A stretch of 64,000 nucleotides of DNA, from NCBI GenBank assembly GCA_964392305.1, contig CAYMPV010000006.1, positions 1 through 64,000 of the forward strand, given 5' to 3'. Source of the stretch: JACKIC01 sp964392305. GTDB lineage: Bacteria; Planctomycetota; UBA1135; UBA2386. The stretch's first letter is position 1. Every line of letters begins with the position of its first letter. Positions 17,081-26,991 of this stretch are shown here, piece by piece. The position numbers were made by a program, and so were the translations under genes. Below the pieces are notes generated by a model, which was not told where the DNA came from, did not search any database, and saw only the letters and a list, made by a program, of their open reading frames with translations.

Positions 17081-17628
17081 ACCTCGCTGAAGCAAAGGCC
17101 CTCGGCCTTCCGTTCCCCGAACGCAAGCGTAAGGGCCGCGGTGTCGGCTCCGGTTTGGGCAAGACGTCGGGTCGTGGTCACAAGGGCGCCAAGGCGCGCT
17201 CGGGCTGGTCGCGGCGCATCGGTTGGGAAGGTGGTCAGATGCCCATCTACCGCCGCCTGCCGAAGGTCGGCTTCAACAACAAGAACTTCGAGTTGGTGTT
17301 CACGATCGTCAACGTCAGCGACCTCGAGGTCTTCGACGCCGGCGCCGTGATCAACCTCGAGGCGATCCTCGCCAAGGGCCTCACCTCCAAGGAGAAGCAC
17401 TCGGATCTGTTCAAGGTCCTGGGCAATGGCGAGATCACCAAGGCGGTCACGGTCGAGGTCGATGCGATCACGGGCACGGCCCGCGAGAAGATCGAGCGCG
17501 CCGGCGGCAAGGTGATCGTTCGCGAGAAGAAGGCCCACCGGCCCAAGTTCGTCGCCAAGGATGGCAGCAAGCGCAAGCCCGGCGCGCCGCGGCTTCGTGG
17601 CGCACGCGCTCCCAAGTCCGCCCAGTGA
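17077..17628 (+). CDS. rplO: 50S ribosomal protein L15
   Basis: The 183-residue protein is longer than the usual 145 because of a basic C-terminal tail after the conserved core. It contains the L15 signature GRGVGSGLGKTSGRGHKGAKAR and GGQMPIYRRLPKVGF. The start is coupled to rpsE. It is 80 bp before secY. Confidence 0.96.
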   Translation: MNLAEAKALGLPFPERKRKGRGVGSGLGKTSGRGHKGAKARSGWSRRIGWEGGQMPIYRRLPKVGFNNKNFELVFTIVNVSDLEVFDAGAVINLEAILAKGLTSKEKHSDLFKVLGNGEITKAVTVEVDAITGTAREKIERAGGKVIVREKKAHRPKFVAKDGSKRKPGAPRLRGARAPKSAQ

Positions 17629-17708
17629 TGCGGCACTTGTTCCCGGTCAGTCCCTGAGCCAAGTCTTCGCGTTCCGCCCTTCCGCAGCACCACCAGCACC
17701 GAGGCACC

Positions 17709-19067
<1,359 letters not shown>

Positions 19068-19070
19068 GCC

Positions 19071-19727
19071 ATGACCGTCGCCGTTCGAGCCCGCTGTGTG
19101 TTCCTCGGTGCCCCCGGCGCCGGCAAGGGCACCCAGGCGAAGAAGGTCGCGGAAGCGGCCTCGATCGCGCACATCTCGACCGGCGACATGCTGCGTGCCC
19201 AGGTTGCCGCGGCCACCCCGCTCGGCACCCAGGCCAAGTCGTTCATGGATGCCGGCAAGCTGGTGCCCGACCAGGTGATCATCGGCATGGTCCAGGCCCG
19301 GATCGCCGAGCCCGACGCGAGGGAAGCCTGGATCCTGGACGGGTTCCCCCGTACACTTCCCCAGGCACAAGCGCTCGACGGGACCCTGTCGGGGGCCTCC
19401 GCCGTGTCGCACGTGATCTACTTCGACGTGCCCGAGAGCGTGCTCGTCGGCCGCCTCACGGGTCGTCGGACCTGCGGCAAGTGCGGCGCCATCTGGCACG
19501 TGGACAACCATCCGACCAGGGTCGCGGACGTCTGCGACAACTGCGGTGGTGCTTTGGTGCAACGCTCGGACGATCGCCTCGAGGCGATCACCCAGCGACT
19601 GGAACAATATCGGACGCTGACGGCGCCTTTGCTGGCGTACTACCGTGAGCGTGGTGTCTTGCGGGAGATCGATGCGAATCGGTCTCCCTCTGTCGTCTAC
19701 GAGGAGCTGCTGAACTTGATGCAATGA
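19071..19727 (+). CDS. adk: Adenylate kinase with zinc-bearing LID
   Basis: The 218-residue protein has a P-loop GAPGAGKGT (13-21) and the NMP-binding region STGDMLR. The LID domain has Cys135, Cys138, Cys155 and Cys158, the zinc type common in Gram-positives. It catalyses ATP + AMP to 2 ADP. It lies between secY and infA; map, often next in this cluster, is absent. The stop overlaps the infA ATG by 4 bp. Confidence 0.96.
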   Translation: MTVAVRARCVFLGAPGAGKGTQAKKVAEAASIAHISTGDMLRAQVAAATPLGTQAKSFMDAGKLVPDQVIIGMVQARIAEPDAREAWILDGFPRTLPQAQALDGTLSGASAVSHVIYFDVPESVLVGRLTGRRTCGKCGAIWHVDNHPTRVADVCDNCGGALVQRSDDRLEAITQRLEQYRTLTAPLLAYYRERGVLREIDANRSPSVVYEELLNLMQ

Positions 19728-20083
19728 CGGACGAGACGGAGGATCCCCGGCGCCGGGGTGAGTGTGGCCAGCGGGCCACGGTGCTCACCAGGCTCAACAA
19801 CGGGATGCTTCGTTTGCGGACCATGAGTGGAAGCGAAGTGACCGGTCACGCGGCCAAGGATCTCCGGATGGTGCTGACGCGCCTGTTGCCGGGAGACGCA
19901 GTGATGATCGAGTTGTCCCCCTTCGACCCCAGCCGGGCCCGCATCCTCAGCCTCGCCAAATCCCAGGAACCCGGTTCGCACGAGTCCAACTCACGACGAG
20001 CCAGTTCACCGTCAGCCCATCCGCCAGCAGCCCCGCCTCAATCATCACAACCGCATCCCACCCAACAGCGAGAACTACCGTGA
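19724..20083 (+). CDS. infA: Translation initiation factor IF-1, divergent and C-terminally extended
   Basis: The protein is 119 residues; typical IF-1 has about 72. Residues about 17-78 align with the S1/OB fold (ATVLTRLNNGMLRLRTM...LLPGDAVMIELSPFDPSRARI). The usual HISGKMRKN loop is replaced by HAAKDLRM, and an extra tail of about 40 residues rich in Ser, Pro, His and Gln follows. Position between adk and rpmJ and ATGA/GTGA overlaps on both sides support the identity. The tail may be disordered; its role is unknown. Confidence 0.8.
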   Translation: MTDETEDPRRRGECGQRATVLTRLNNGMLRLRTMSGSEVTGHAAKDLRMVLTRLLPGDAVMIELSPFDPSRARILSLAKSQEPGSHESNSRRASSPSAHPPAAPPQSSQPHPTQQRELP

Positions 20084-20196
20084 AGGTCAGAGCAAGTGTT
20101 CGGCGCATCTGTGAGCAGTGCAAAGTCGTGCGGCGCCGTGGCGTCGTGCGCGTCATCTGCGCGAACCCCCGACACAAGCAGCGTCAAGGTAAGTAA
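20080..20196 (+). CDS. rpmJ: 50S ribosomal protein L36, zinc type
   Basis: The 38-residue protein from GTG 20080 overlaps the infA stop. It begins MKVRASVRRICEQCKVVRRR with zinc ligands Cys11, Cys14, Cys27 and His32, and ends NPRHKQRQGK, the family signature. It is 15 bp before rpsM. Confidence 0.95.
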   Translation: MKVRASVRRICEQCKVVRRRGVVRVICANPRHKQRQGK

Positions 20197-20211
20197 GCAA
20201 GGTAATCCAGT

Positions 20212-20589
20212 ATGCCCCGTCTCCTCGGCGTAGATATCCCCAACGAAAAGCGCATCGAGATCGCGCTCACCTACATCTATGGGGTGGGCCCGGCGATCGC
20301 GCAGAAGGTGCTCAAGGACCTCGGCATCAACCCTGCGGTCCGCGCCAAGGACCTCAAGGACGACGAGGTGGCGAATCTCGCCAGCCATCTCGAGAAGAAC
20401 TATCCGGTCGAGGGTGCCCTGCGCCGGCTGACGATGCAGAACATCAGCCGCCTGAAGGAAATCTACTGCTATCGGGGTCTGCGCCATCGGCGCGGTCTGC
20501 CCGTGCGCGGCCAACGCACCCGCAGCAATGCCCGCGGTCGCAAGGGTCCGCGCAAGACCGTCGCCAACAAGAAGATCCTGAGGAAGTGA
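20212..20589 (+). CDS. rpsM: 30S ribosomal protein S13
   Basis: The 125-residue protein begins MPRLLGVDIPNEKRIEIALTYIYGVG and has the helix-two-turn-helix and the basic GLRHRRGLPVRGQRTRSNARGRKGPRKTVANKK tail that reaches the P-site tRNA. rpsK starts 1 bp after the stop. Confidence 0.97.
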   Translation: MPRLLGVDIPNEKRIEIALTYIYGVGPAIAQKVLKDLGINPAVRAKDLKDDEVANLASHLEKNYPVEGALRRLTMQNISRLKEIYCYRGLRHRRGLPVRGQRTRSNARGRKGPRKTVANKKILRK

Positions 20590-20590
20590 C

Positions 20591-20980
20591 ATGAGCTCGC
20601 CCAGCGACAAGAAGAAAGGACGCGTCCGCAAGAACGTCGGCAAGGCCGTTGCCCACGTGAAGGCCTCCTTCAACAACACCATCATCACGGTCACCGACAA
20701 CGCCGGCCAGGTCATCGCCTGGGACTCGGCCGGGACCATCGGCTACAAGGGCTCGCGCAAGAGCACGCCGTTCGCGGCGCAGCGCGCGGCCGAGAAGGTC
20801 GCCGACAAGTGCAAGAAGATGGGCGTTCACGAAATGGAAGTGCTCGTTCGTGGCCCCGGCTCCGGTCGCGAGTCCGCGATCCGCGCCCTGGCCAACTCGG
20901 GCATCGAAGTGAAGTCGATCGAGGACATCACCCCGCTGCCGCACAACGGCTGCCGTTCGCGCAAGCGCCGCCGCGTCTGA
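20591..20980 (+). CDS. rpsK: 30S ribosomal protein S11
   Basis: The 129-residue protein has AHVKASFNNTIITVTDNAGQVIAWDSAGTIGYKGSRKSTPFAAQ and the conserved TPLPHNGCRSRKRRRV end. It forms the platform of the 30S subunit with S18 and S6. A hairpin-forming spacer of 81 bp separates it from rpsD. Confidence 0.97.
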   Translation: MSSPSDKKKGRVRKNVGKAVAHVKASFNNTIITVTDNAGQVIAWDSAGTIGYKGSRKSTPFAAQRAAEKVADKCKKMGVHEMEVLVRGPGSGRESAIRALANSGIEVKSIEDITPLPHNGCRSRKRRRV

Positions 20981-21002
20981 TCTACGCGTTGACCTACGCA
21001 CT

Positions 21003-21028
21003 GGCGCCGCCGTCACCGGTGGCGCCGC
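21003..21028 (+). other. Stem-loop in the rpsK-rpsD spacer
   Basis: ggcgccgcc and ggtggcgcc pair around a gtcacc loop, giving a 9-bp stem with G-U pairing. There is no T-tract, so it is more likely an RNA-processing or attenuation element than a terminator. Confidence 0.4.
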
Positions 21029-21061
21029 CAACCCCAGCATTCACCGACTGAATTCACCGTA

Positions 21062-21685
21062 ATGGCTCGCATCAGCAACAACGTCTGCAAGCTCTGCCGC
21101 CGCGAAGGCGTCAAGCTGTTCCTCAAGGGACAGCGCTGCTTCTCGGAGAAGTGCGGCGTCAACCGCCGCAACTATCCGCCCGGTCAGCACACTCGCCCGA
21201 AGAAGACGACCGACTATGGCACCCAGCTGCGCGAGAAGCAGAAGGTGAAGCGCATCTACGGGATGCTCGAGAGCCAGTTCCAGAACTTCTTCACGCTGGC
21301 GATGCGGCAGAAGGGCAACACGGGTGAGAACCTGTTGGTGCTGATGGAACGCCGTCTCGACAACGTGCTGCTGAGCCTGGGCCTGGCCTTCTCGCGTTTC
21401 GATGCGCGCCAGATGGTGGCCCACGGCCACGTCTACGTGAACAACCGCCGCCTCGACATCCCGAGCTACCTGGTCCGCCCCGGCGACGAGATCTCGGTGC
21501 GTGGCAGCGAGAAGCTCAAGAAGAAGGCCACCGAGGCCGTCGAAATGAACAAGGGGCGCCCGCTGCCGGCGTGGCTCGAAGCCGCGCCTGGTGAACTCAA
21601 GGGCAAGGTCATCCAGTTGCCCAAGCGTGAGGATGTCACCGTCGAAGTGAACGAGCAGCTCATCGTCGAGTTGTGCTCCAAGTAG
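21062..21685 (+). CDS. rpsD: 30S ribosomal protein S4, zinc-binding form
   Basis: The 207-residue protein has N-terminal zinc ligands Cys9, Cys12, Cys26 and Cys31 (C+ form) and an S4 RNA-binding domain around MERRLDNVLLSLGLAFSRFDARQMVAHGHVYVNNRRLDIPSYLV. S4 nucleates 16S folding and in E. coli represses the alpha operon. The 3' end carries a three-copy 15-bp repeat. Confidence 0.97.
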   Translation: MARISNNVCKLCRREGVKLFLKGQRCFSEKCGVNRRNYPPGQHTRPKKTTDYGTQLREKQKVKRIYGMLESQFQNFFTLAMRQKGNTGENLLVLMERRLDNVLLSLGLAFSRFDARQMVAHGHVYVNNRRLDIPSYLVRPGDEISVRGSEKLKKKATEAVEMNKGRPLPAWLEAAPGELKGKVIQLPKREDVTVEVNEQLIVELCSK

Positions 21686-21715
21686 TCGTGCTCGAAGTAG
21701 TCGCGCCCGAAGCAA
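21671..21715 (+). repeat. 15-bp triplicated repeat spanning the rpsD stop
   Basis: ttgtgctccaagtag (21671-21685), tcgtgctcgaagtag (21686-21700) and a decayed tcgcgcccgaagcaa (21701-21715) lie in tandem. The first TAG is the rpsD stop and the second is in frame with it. Confidence 0.85.
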
Positions 21716-21781
21716 GTGGCGCCGACCATCACGCAGCCTGCTCCGCATACAGCCGAACCCAAGACAGGAAGGAATCACCCG

Positions 21782-22780
21782 ATGCGCATTCGTTGGCGTA
21801 ACTTCGAGCTGCCGTCCCAGGTCCGCCTGGAACGGGAGACGTCGACCGATCTCTATGGCAAGTTCATGGTCGAGCCCTTCGAGAAGGGTTTCGGTTCGAC
21901 CATCGGCAACGGCCTGCGCCGCGTGTTGCTGTCGTCGATCGAAGGCACCGCGGTCACGTGGGTGCGCATCGACGGGGTCGTGCACGAGTTCTCGACGATC
22001 TCGGGCGTGCTCGAGGACGTCACCCAGATCGTGCTCAACATCAAGAAGCTGCGCGTCAAGCTGCACACCGACGCGCCGACCACGCTGCGCCTGGACGTCA
22101 ACCAGAAGGGCGAGGTGCTGGCCGAAGCGATCGAAGGCGACCACAACGTCGAGATCGCCAACCCGGACCTGAAGATCTGCACCCTCACCGAGGACGTGCG
22201 CTTCTACTGCGAGATGCAGGTCCGCAAGGGTCGCGGCTACGTCACCGCCGAGGAGAACGTCACCGAGGACCAGGAGATCGGCACGATCCCCGTCGACTCG
22301 ATCTTCAGCCCGGTGCACCGCGTTCGTTACGCGATCGAGAACACGCGCGTCGGCAAGTCGACCGACTACGACCGCCTCGTGCTCGAAGTCTGGACCGATG
22401 GCACCGTCTCCCCGGAGATGGCGTTGGTCGAGGCCAGCAAGATCTACCGCAAGCACCTCAACCCGTTCGTCCAGTACTTCGAGCTCAAGGAAGACCTGGC
22501 CGTCGAGGGTGGCGTGTTGGCGCCGGAAGGCGACGAGGGCGCCAAGCGTCGCGAGATGGTCGATCTGCTCAGCAAGAGCATCGACATGCTCGAGCTCTCG
22601 GTGCGTTCGAAGAACTGCCTCGACAGCGAGAACGTCGCTTCGATGCGGGACCTCGTTTCGCTCACCGAGCCCGAGCTGCTCAAGGTGCGCAACTTCGGCA
22701 AGACCTCCCTCAAGGAGGTCAAGAGCAAGCTCAGCGCGCTCGGCCTGTCGCTCGGCATGCACACCGACGACTACAGGTAG
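21782..22780 (+). CDS. rpoA: RNA polymerase alpha subunit
   Basis: The protein is 332 residues from ATG 21782, which has an AGGAAGG ribosome-binding site; the open frame upstream to 21716 is not used. The N-terminal dimerisation/assembly domain (1-235) has GFGSTIGNGLRRVLLSSIEGTAVTWVRIDGV. The C-terminal domain (about 255-325) has the helix-hairpin-helix LTEPELLKVRNFGKTSLKEVKSKL that contacts UP elements and activators. Confidence 0.97.
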   Translation: MRIRWRNFELPSQVRLERETSTDLYGKFMVEPFEKGFGSTIGNGLRRVLLSSIEGTAVTWVRIDGVVHEFSTISGVLEDVTQIVLNIKKLRVKLHTDAPTTLRLDVNQKGEVLAEAIEGDHNVEIANPDLKICTLTEDVRFYCEMQVRKGRGYVTAEENVTEDQEIGTIPVDSIFSPVHRVRYAIENTRVGKSTDYDRLVLEVWTDGTVSPEMALVEASKIYRKHLNPFVQYFELKEDLAVEGGVLAPEGDEGAKRREMVDLLSKSIDMLELSVRSKNCLDSENVASMRDLVSLTEPELLKVRNFGKTSLKEVKSKLSALGLSLGMHTDDYR

Positions 22781-22785
22781 CCGAC

Positions 22786-22815
22786 GCCGGCGAACGAGCC
22801 GCCGGCGAACGAACA
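22786..22815 (+). repeat. 15-bp repeat downstream of rpoA
   Basis: gccggcgaacgagcc (22786-22800) and gccggcgaacgaaca (22801-22815) are tandem, starting 6 bp after the TAG. Further degenerate gaacag/caacag copies continue to about 22858, where the stop context ctacaggtag recurs as ctacagctag. Confidence 0.65.
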
Positions 22816-22879
22816 GACGAACAGTACGCTGACCAACAGCACGCAGAACTACAGCTAGAGATCGGAATTCGAGGCAGTC

Positions 22880-23314
22880 ATGAGGCACAAGGTTGCTGGC
22901 AAGTCTTTGAGTCGCAACACGGCGCACCGCGCCGCTCTGCGCAAGAACTTCACGGTGTCGGTCATCATGCACGAGCGCGTCGTCACGACCCTGGCCAAGG
23001 CCAAGGCGCTGCGTCCGCACGTCGAGAAGGTGATCACGCTGGCGCGCCGCGCCACCGAGAAGACCCGCCTGCACGCCATCCGTCGCGCGGTTTCGCTGCT
23101 GCAGGACAAGGCGGCGGTGAAGAAGCTGTTCGACGAGATCGCGCCGCGCTTCGCCAACCGTCCGGGTGGCTACACGCGCATCCTGCGCCTGCCCGACTAC
23201 CGCATCGGTGACGGCGGCACGAAGGTGGTGTTCGAACTCGTCGACAACAACGTGCTCGAGCAGAAGGTCAAGGCCAGCGAGGCCGTGGCCTCGAACGAGA
23301 CCGCGGGCGTCTGA
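22880..23314 (+). CDS. rplQ: 50S ribosomal protein L17
   Basis: The 144-residue protein begins MRHKVAGKSLSRNTAHRAALRKNFTVSVI and has the GGYTRILRLPDYRIGDGGTKVVFELVD core typical of L17. A short acidic tail extends the usual 120 residues. It is the last gene of the cluster and is followed by a terminator. Confidence 0.97.
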   Translation: MRHKVAGKSLSRNTAHRAALRKNFTVSVIMHERVVTTLAKAKALRPHVEKVITLARRATEKTRLHAIRRAVSLLQDKAAVKKLFDEIAPRFANRPGGYTRILRLPDYRIGDGGTKVVFELVDNNVLEQKVKASEAVASNETAGV

Positions 23315-23369
23315 GCCCCCGTCTGGGCGCCCTGGAGCGCCGCTTTCTCGCCCGGCTCGCCGGGCCGCC

Positions 23370-23400
23370 GCGGACCTACGGGTCCGCTTTGCGGTTTTGG
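23370..23400 (+). terminator. Terminator of the ribosomal-protein cluster
   Basis: GCGGACC (23370-23376) pairs with GGTCCGC (23381-23387) around a TACG tetraloop closed by C-G, a UNCG-type stable loop. TTT and then TTTT follow. A degenerate copy of the downstream arm (ggtccgctctgcgg) lies in tandem at 23402-23423. Confidence 0.7.
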
Positions 23401-23434
23401 CGGGTCCGCTCTGCGGCTTGGACGTGCGCTCGCC

Positions 23435-23469
23435 GGCGTCGGTCACCGGCGCATCGGCCCGCCGACGCC
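23435..23469 (-). terminator. Candidate terminator hairpin at the dnaE 3' end
   Basis: ggcgtcgg (23435-23442) and ccgacgcc (23462-23469) are inverted with a 19-nt loop, overlapping the dnaE stop region. There is no clear T-tract on the minus strand. Confidence 0.35.
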
Positions 23470-26400
23470 TACTGGCGCGTGAACGACATGAGCTCGGGGC
23501 CGACCAGCAGCGCCAGTTCGTCGAGCAACTCGTCGCCGATGCGCACGCCCTGTTCACAGCGCACGCGGTAGCAGTTGCCGTCCTCCTCGATGTCGAGGTG
23601 CAGGTGGTGCTGGCCGCGGAAGCGCTCGACGATCTCCATGATGCGCCCGAGGTTGGCCTCGCTGGCTGTCGCGCCCGACAAGTGCAGCACCAGCCCCGCG
23701 ACCTCGCGCCGCATCACCTCGGCGGCCGGCTCGATCTGATCGAGCAGCAGCGCGGGCTCCTCGCTGTTCTTGTCCATGCGTCCGCTCAGGAACACGATCG
23801 CGTCCTCGACGATGCGATCCTTGAGGGTGGCGTAGGCCCGCGCGAAACACGTCACGGCCACCTGCCCATGCAGGTCTTCGAGCAGGAAACGCGCCATCTT
23901 CTGGCCGGCGTTCTTGCCTTGTTTGATCTGCATCACGCGCACGCCGCTGACCATGCCGGCGATGCGCACCGTGCCGCCGGGTTCGAGCCCGGCAAGGGAG
24001 GCCGTGGTCTGGCCCGCGATCCGGCTCAGGAAGCCGCCGCGCTTCTCGAACGGGTGCCCCGACAGGTAGAAGCCCAGGGACTCCTTCTCCCGGGCGAGAC
24101 GGTCGTGCTCGGGCCACTCCGGCTCGTTGGCCGCAGCGACCGTGCCCGCGGCCGCTGCGGGCGGTGGTGCGAACAGCATCTTCTGGCCGCGGCGCCGGTC
24201 CTCGCGGGCGATCGCCGACGCGCGCAGCGAACCCTCCACCGACTCGAAGTTGCCGGCTCGGGAACGCCCCATGCCGTCGAACGCGCCGGCCTGCACCAGC
24301 GCCTCGAGCGCGGTCTTGTTGAGCATGGTGCTGTCGAGCCGTTCACACAGGTCCTCGAGTCCCGAGAACGGGCCGTTGGCGGCGCGTTCCTCGGCGATCG
24401 CGTCGGCGACGCGGCTGCCTACACCCTTGACCGCGCCCAGGCCGTAGCGGATCGAACCGTCTTCGACGCCGAAGTAGCGGCGTGAGTGGTTCACGCTCGG
24501 CGGCAGGATCGGCATGCCGCCGCGTCGTGCCTCGTCGACGAACTCCTTGATCTTGTCGCTGTTGCCGGACTCGACCGTGAGGTTCGCGGCCGTGAACTCG
24601 GTGGGGTAGTGGGCCTTGAGCCACGCGGTCTGGTAGGTGACCAGCGCGTACGCCGTCGAGTGCGACTTGTTGAAGCCGTAGCCGGCGAAGTACTCCATCG
24701 TCTCGAACAGTTCCCGCGCGAACTTCTCGCCGTGCTTCTGCGCCACCGCGCCGGCGACGAACTGGTCCTTGAACTTGGCCATCACGTCGGCCTTCTTCTT
24801 GCCCATCGCCTTGCGCAGGTTGTCGGCGTCGGCCATCGAGAAGCCGCCGATGATGTTGGCGATCTGCATCACCTGTTCCTGATAGACGATGACCCCGTAA
24901 GTCGGCTCGAGCACCGGCTGCGTGTCGGCATGCGGGTAGACGGTCTTCTCCTCGCCGTGCTTGCGGCGCACGAACATGTCGACCATGCCCGAACCCAGTG
25001 GGCCCGGGCGGTAGAGCGCGAGCACCGCGATCACGTCCTCGAAGGTGTCGGGGCGCAGTCGGATCAGCAGTTCGCGCATGCCGCTCGATTCGAGCTGGAA
25101 CACACCTTGCGTCTCGCCGCGCGCCATCAACGCGTAGGTCTCCTTGTCGTCGAGCGGCAGCTTGCCGAGGTCGACCTCGATGCCGTGCACCTCCTTCACC
25201 AGGCGTACGCCTTCCTGCAGGATGGTCAGCGTCTTGAGGCCGAGGAAGTCCATCTTCAGCAGGCCGACTTCCTCGAGTTCGGTCATCTGCCACTGCGTGA
25301 TCACGTCGTCGCCGTTCTTGGCGAGCGGCACGTATTCCTTGAGCGGCTTGTCGGCGATCACCACGCCGGCGGCGTGGATCGACGAGTGGCGGGCCAGGCC
25401 TTCGAGTTTGAGCGACAACTCGAACAGCCGCTTGTGTTGCGGACTGCTGTCGCGGATCTGCTGCAGTTCGGTATCGGTCTGCAGCGCCGCTTCGAGCGAT
25501 GCGCCTGGGCCCTGCGGCACCTTCTTGCAGATCGTGTCGATGTCGCCCACGGGGAACTCGAGCACGCGGCCGACGTCGCGCAGCACGCCGCGACTGGCCA
25601 TCGTGCCGAAGGTGATGATCTGGCAGACCGAGTCGTCGCCGTACTTCTGCCGCACGTACTCGATCACTTCTTCGCGGCGATTGCCGCAGAAGTCGATGTC
25701 GATGTCGGGCATCGAAATGCGCGACGGATTGAGGAAGCGCTCGAACAGCAGCGCGTACTGGAGCGGACAGACATCGGTGATGCGCAGGCAGTACGAGACG
25801 ATCGAGCCGGCGGCCGAGCCGCGGCCTGGTCCGACCGGGATGCCCAGCGACCGCGCCTTGTCGATGAAGTCCTGCGTGATCAGGAAGTAGCTCACGAAGC
25901 CGAGCTTCTTGATCACGCCCATCTCGTAGTCGAGCCGTTCGCGGATCGGCGCGGTGATCTCGCCGTAGCGATGCCGGGCGCCCTCGAAGCACAGCCGCTC
26001 GAAGTAGGCGTCGGGTGTGCTGCCATCGGGCGGCTGGAACACCGGCACGTGGTAGACACCGAACTCCATGTCGACGTTGCAGCGCTCGGCGATGGCGACG
26101 CTGTTGGCGATCGCTTCGGGCCAGGCCGAGAACGCCGCCGCCATCTGCGCTCGCGACTTCAAGAACAGCTCGCGCGAACTCATCCGGAAGCGCTGCGGGT
26201 CGGTGACCGGCTTGCCGCTGCGGATGCAGAGCATGATGTCCTGCGCCAGCCAGTCCTCGGGCTTGATGTAGTGCACGTCGTTGGTGGCGACGCAGCCGAT
26301 GCCCAGTTCGGCGCCGAGTCGGCGCAGGGTTTCGCTGACGCGGTGTTGGGCTTCGTAGCCGGTTTCGGCGACTTCGAAGAAGAAGTTGTCCGGGCCGAAC

Positions 26401-26900
26401 AGGTCGCGCAGCTGCACCGCCGTGCGCCTCGCGCCGTCGATGTCACCCTGCTGGATCGAGCTGGCGATCTGCGAGCTGATCGTGCCCGACAGGGCGATGA
26501 TGCCCTCCTTGTGCTCGGCGAGCAGTTCGCGGTCGACGCGCGGTCGGTAGCTGAAGCCCTCGAGCCAGGCACGCCCCGACAGCTGCCGCAGGTTGGCGAG
26601 GCCGACGTCGTTCTCGGCGAGCAGCGTGAGGTCGTGGGTGGGATTGTCTGCTCCCGCGGTCTCCCGGCGCGTTCGCGCCGCCACGTAGGTGGTCTGGCCG
26701 ACGATCGGTTTGATGCCGTGTTTGCGGCAGGCCTTGAGGAACTCGACCGCACCGAACAGATTGCCGTTGTCGGTCAGCGCCAGCGCCGTCTGGCCGTCCG
26801 CCGCCGCCGCCGCGACCAGCTGCCCGACCTTGGCCGGCGCTGCCAGCAGGCTGTAGTGCGAGCGCACGTGCAGGTGGACGAAAGGCGGCGCGTCGGTCAT
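23469..26900 (-). CDS. dnaE: DNA polymerase III alpha subunit
   Basis: The protein is 1143 residues from ATG 26900, which gives MTDAPPFVHLHVRSHYSLL. It has a PHP domain (1 to about 270), then the C-family polymerase core with GPGRGSAAGS and PDIDIDFCGNRREEVIEYV, which carry the palm aspartates. The tandem HhH domain (GLGAVKGVG) and an OB-fold/C-terminal domain follow. The length and lack of a 3'-5' exonuclease insertion fit DnaE and not PolC. It is convergent with the ribosomal cluster. No ribosome-binding site is obvious. Confidence 0.96.
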   Translation of the reverse strand: MTDAPPFVHLHVRSHYSLLAAPAKVGQLVAAAAADGQTALALTDNGNLFGAVEFLKACRKHGIKPIVGQTTYVAARTRRETAGADNPTHDLTLLAENDVGLANLRQLSGRAWLEGFSYRPRVDRELLAEHKEGIIALSGTISSQIASSIQQGDIDGARRTAVQLRDLFGPDNFFFEVAETGYEAQHRVSETLRRLGAELGIGCVATNDVHYIKPEDWLAQDIMLCIRSGKPVTDPQRFRMSSRELFLKSRAQMAAAFSAWPEAIANSVAIAERCNVDMEFGVYHVPVFQPPDGSTPDAYFERLCFEGARHRYGEITAPIRERLDYEMGVIKKLGFVSYFLITQDFIDKARSLGIPVGPGRGSAAGSIVSYCLRITDVCPLQYALLFERFLNPSRISMPDIDIDFCGNRREEVIEYVRQKYGDDSVCQIITFGTMASRGVLRDVGRVLEFPVGDIDTICKKVPQGPGASLEAALQTDTELQQIRDSSPQHKRLFELSLKLEGLARHSSIHAAGVVIADKPLKEYVPLAKNGDDVITQWQMTELEEVGLLKMDFLGLKTLTILQEGVRLVKEVHGIEVDLGKLPLDDKETYALMARGETQGVFQLESSGMRELLIRLRPDTFEDVIAVLALYRPGPLGSGMVDMFVRRKHGEEKTVYPHADTQPVLEPTYGVIVYQEQVMQIANIIGGFSMADADNLRKAMGKKKADVMAKFKDQFVAGAVAQKHGEKFARELFETMEYFAGYGFNKSHSTAYALVTYQTAWLKAHYPTEFTAANLTVESGNSDKIKEFVDEARRGGMPILPPSVNHSRRYFGVEDGSIRYGLGAVKGVGSRVADAIAEERAANGPFSGLEDLCERLDSTMLNKTALEALVQAGAFDGMGRSRAGNFESVEGSLRASAIAREDRRRGQKMLFAPPPAAAAGTVAAANEPEWPEHDRLAREKESLGFYLSGHPFEKRGGFLSRIAGQTTASLAGLEPGGTVRIAGMVSGVRVMQIKQGKNAGQKMARFLLEDLHGQVAVTCFARAYATLKDRIVEDAIVFLSGRMDKNSEEPALLLDQIEPAAEVMRREVAGLVLHLSGATASEANLGRIMEIVERFRGQHHLHLDIEEDGNCYRVRCEQGVRIGDELLDELALLVGPELMSFTRQ

Positions 26901-26991
26901 CGCAGTCGCCAAACTACGCCTGCGACCTCTTTGGGCCAGCAGGATCTCCACCCCCGGTCCGTGTTGAGCCGGTACTGATCGGACTGACGAA

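Noticed and set aside
21716..21781. N-terminal extension of rpoA
   Set aside because: The canonical alpha start at ATG 21782 has a good ribosome-binding site; the extension is Pro/Thr-rich and lies in the repeat-containing spacer.
23380..23423. Possible CRISPR-like repeat
   Set aside because: Only two degenerate 21-22 bp copies lie directly in tandem without spacers, and they fit a duplicated terminator.
21041..23557. Long open frame antisense to rpsD-rpoA-rplQ, and similar long frames antisense to dnaE, hrpB, secY, obgE and the 61-63 kb genes
   Set aside because: At this GC content stop codons are rare in shadow frames. The predicted proteins are Arg/His/Ala/Gly-rich without domains, while the opposite strand encodes conserved families.
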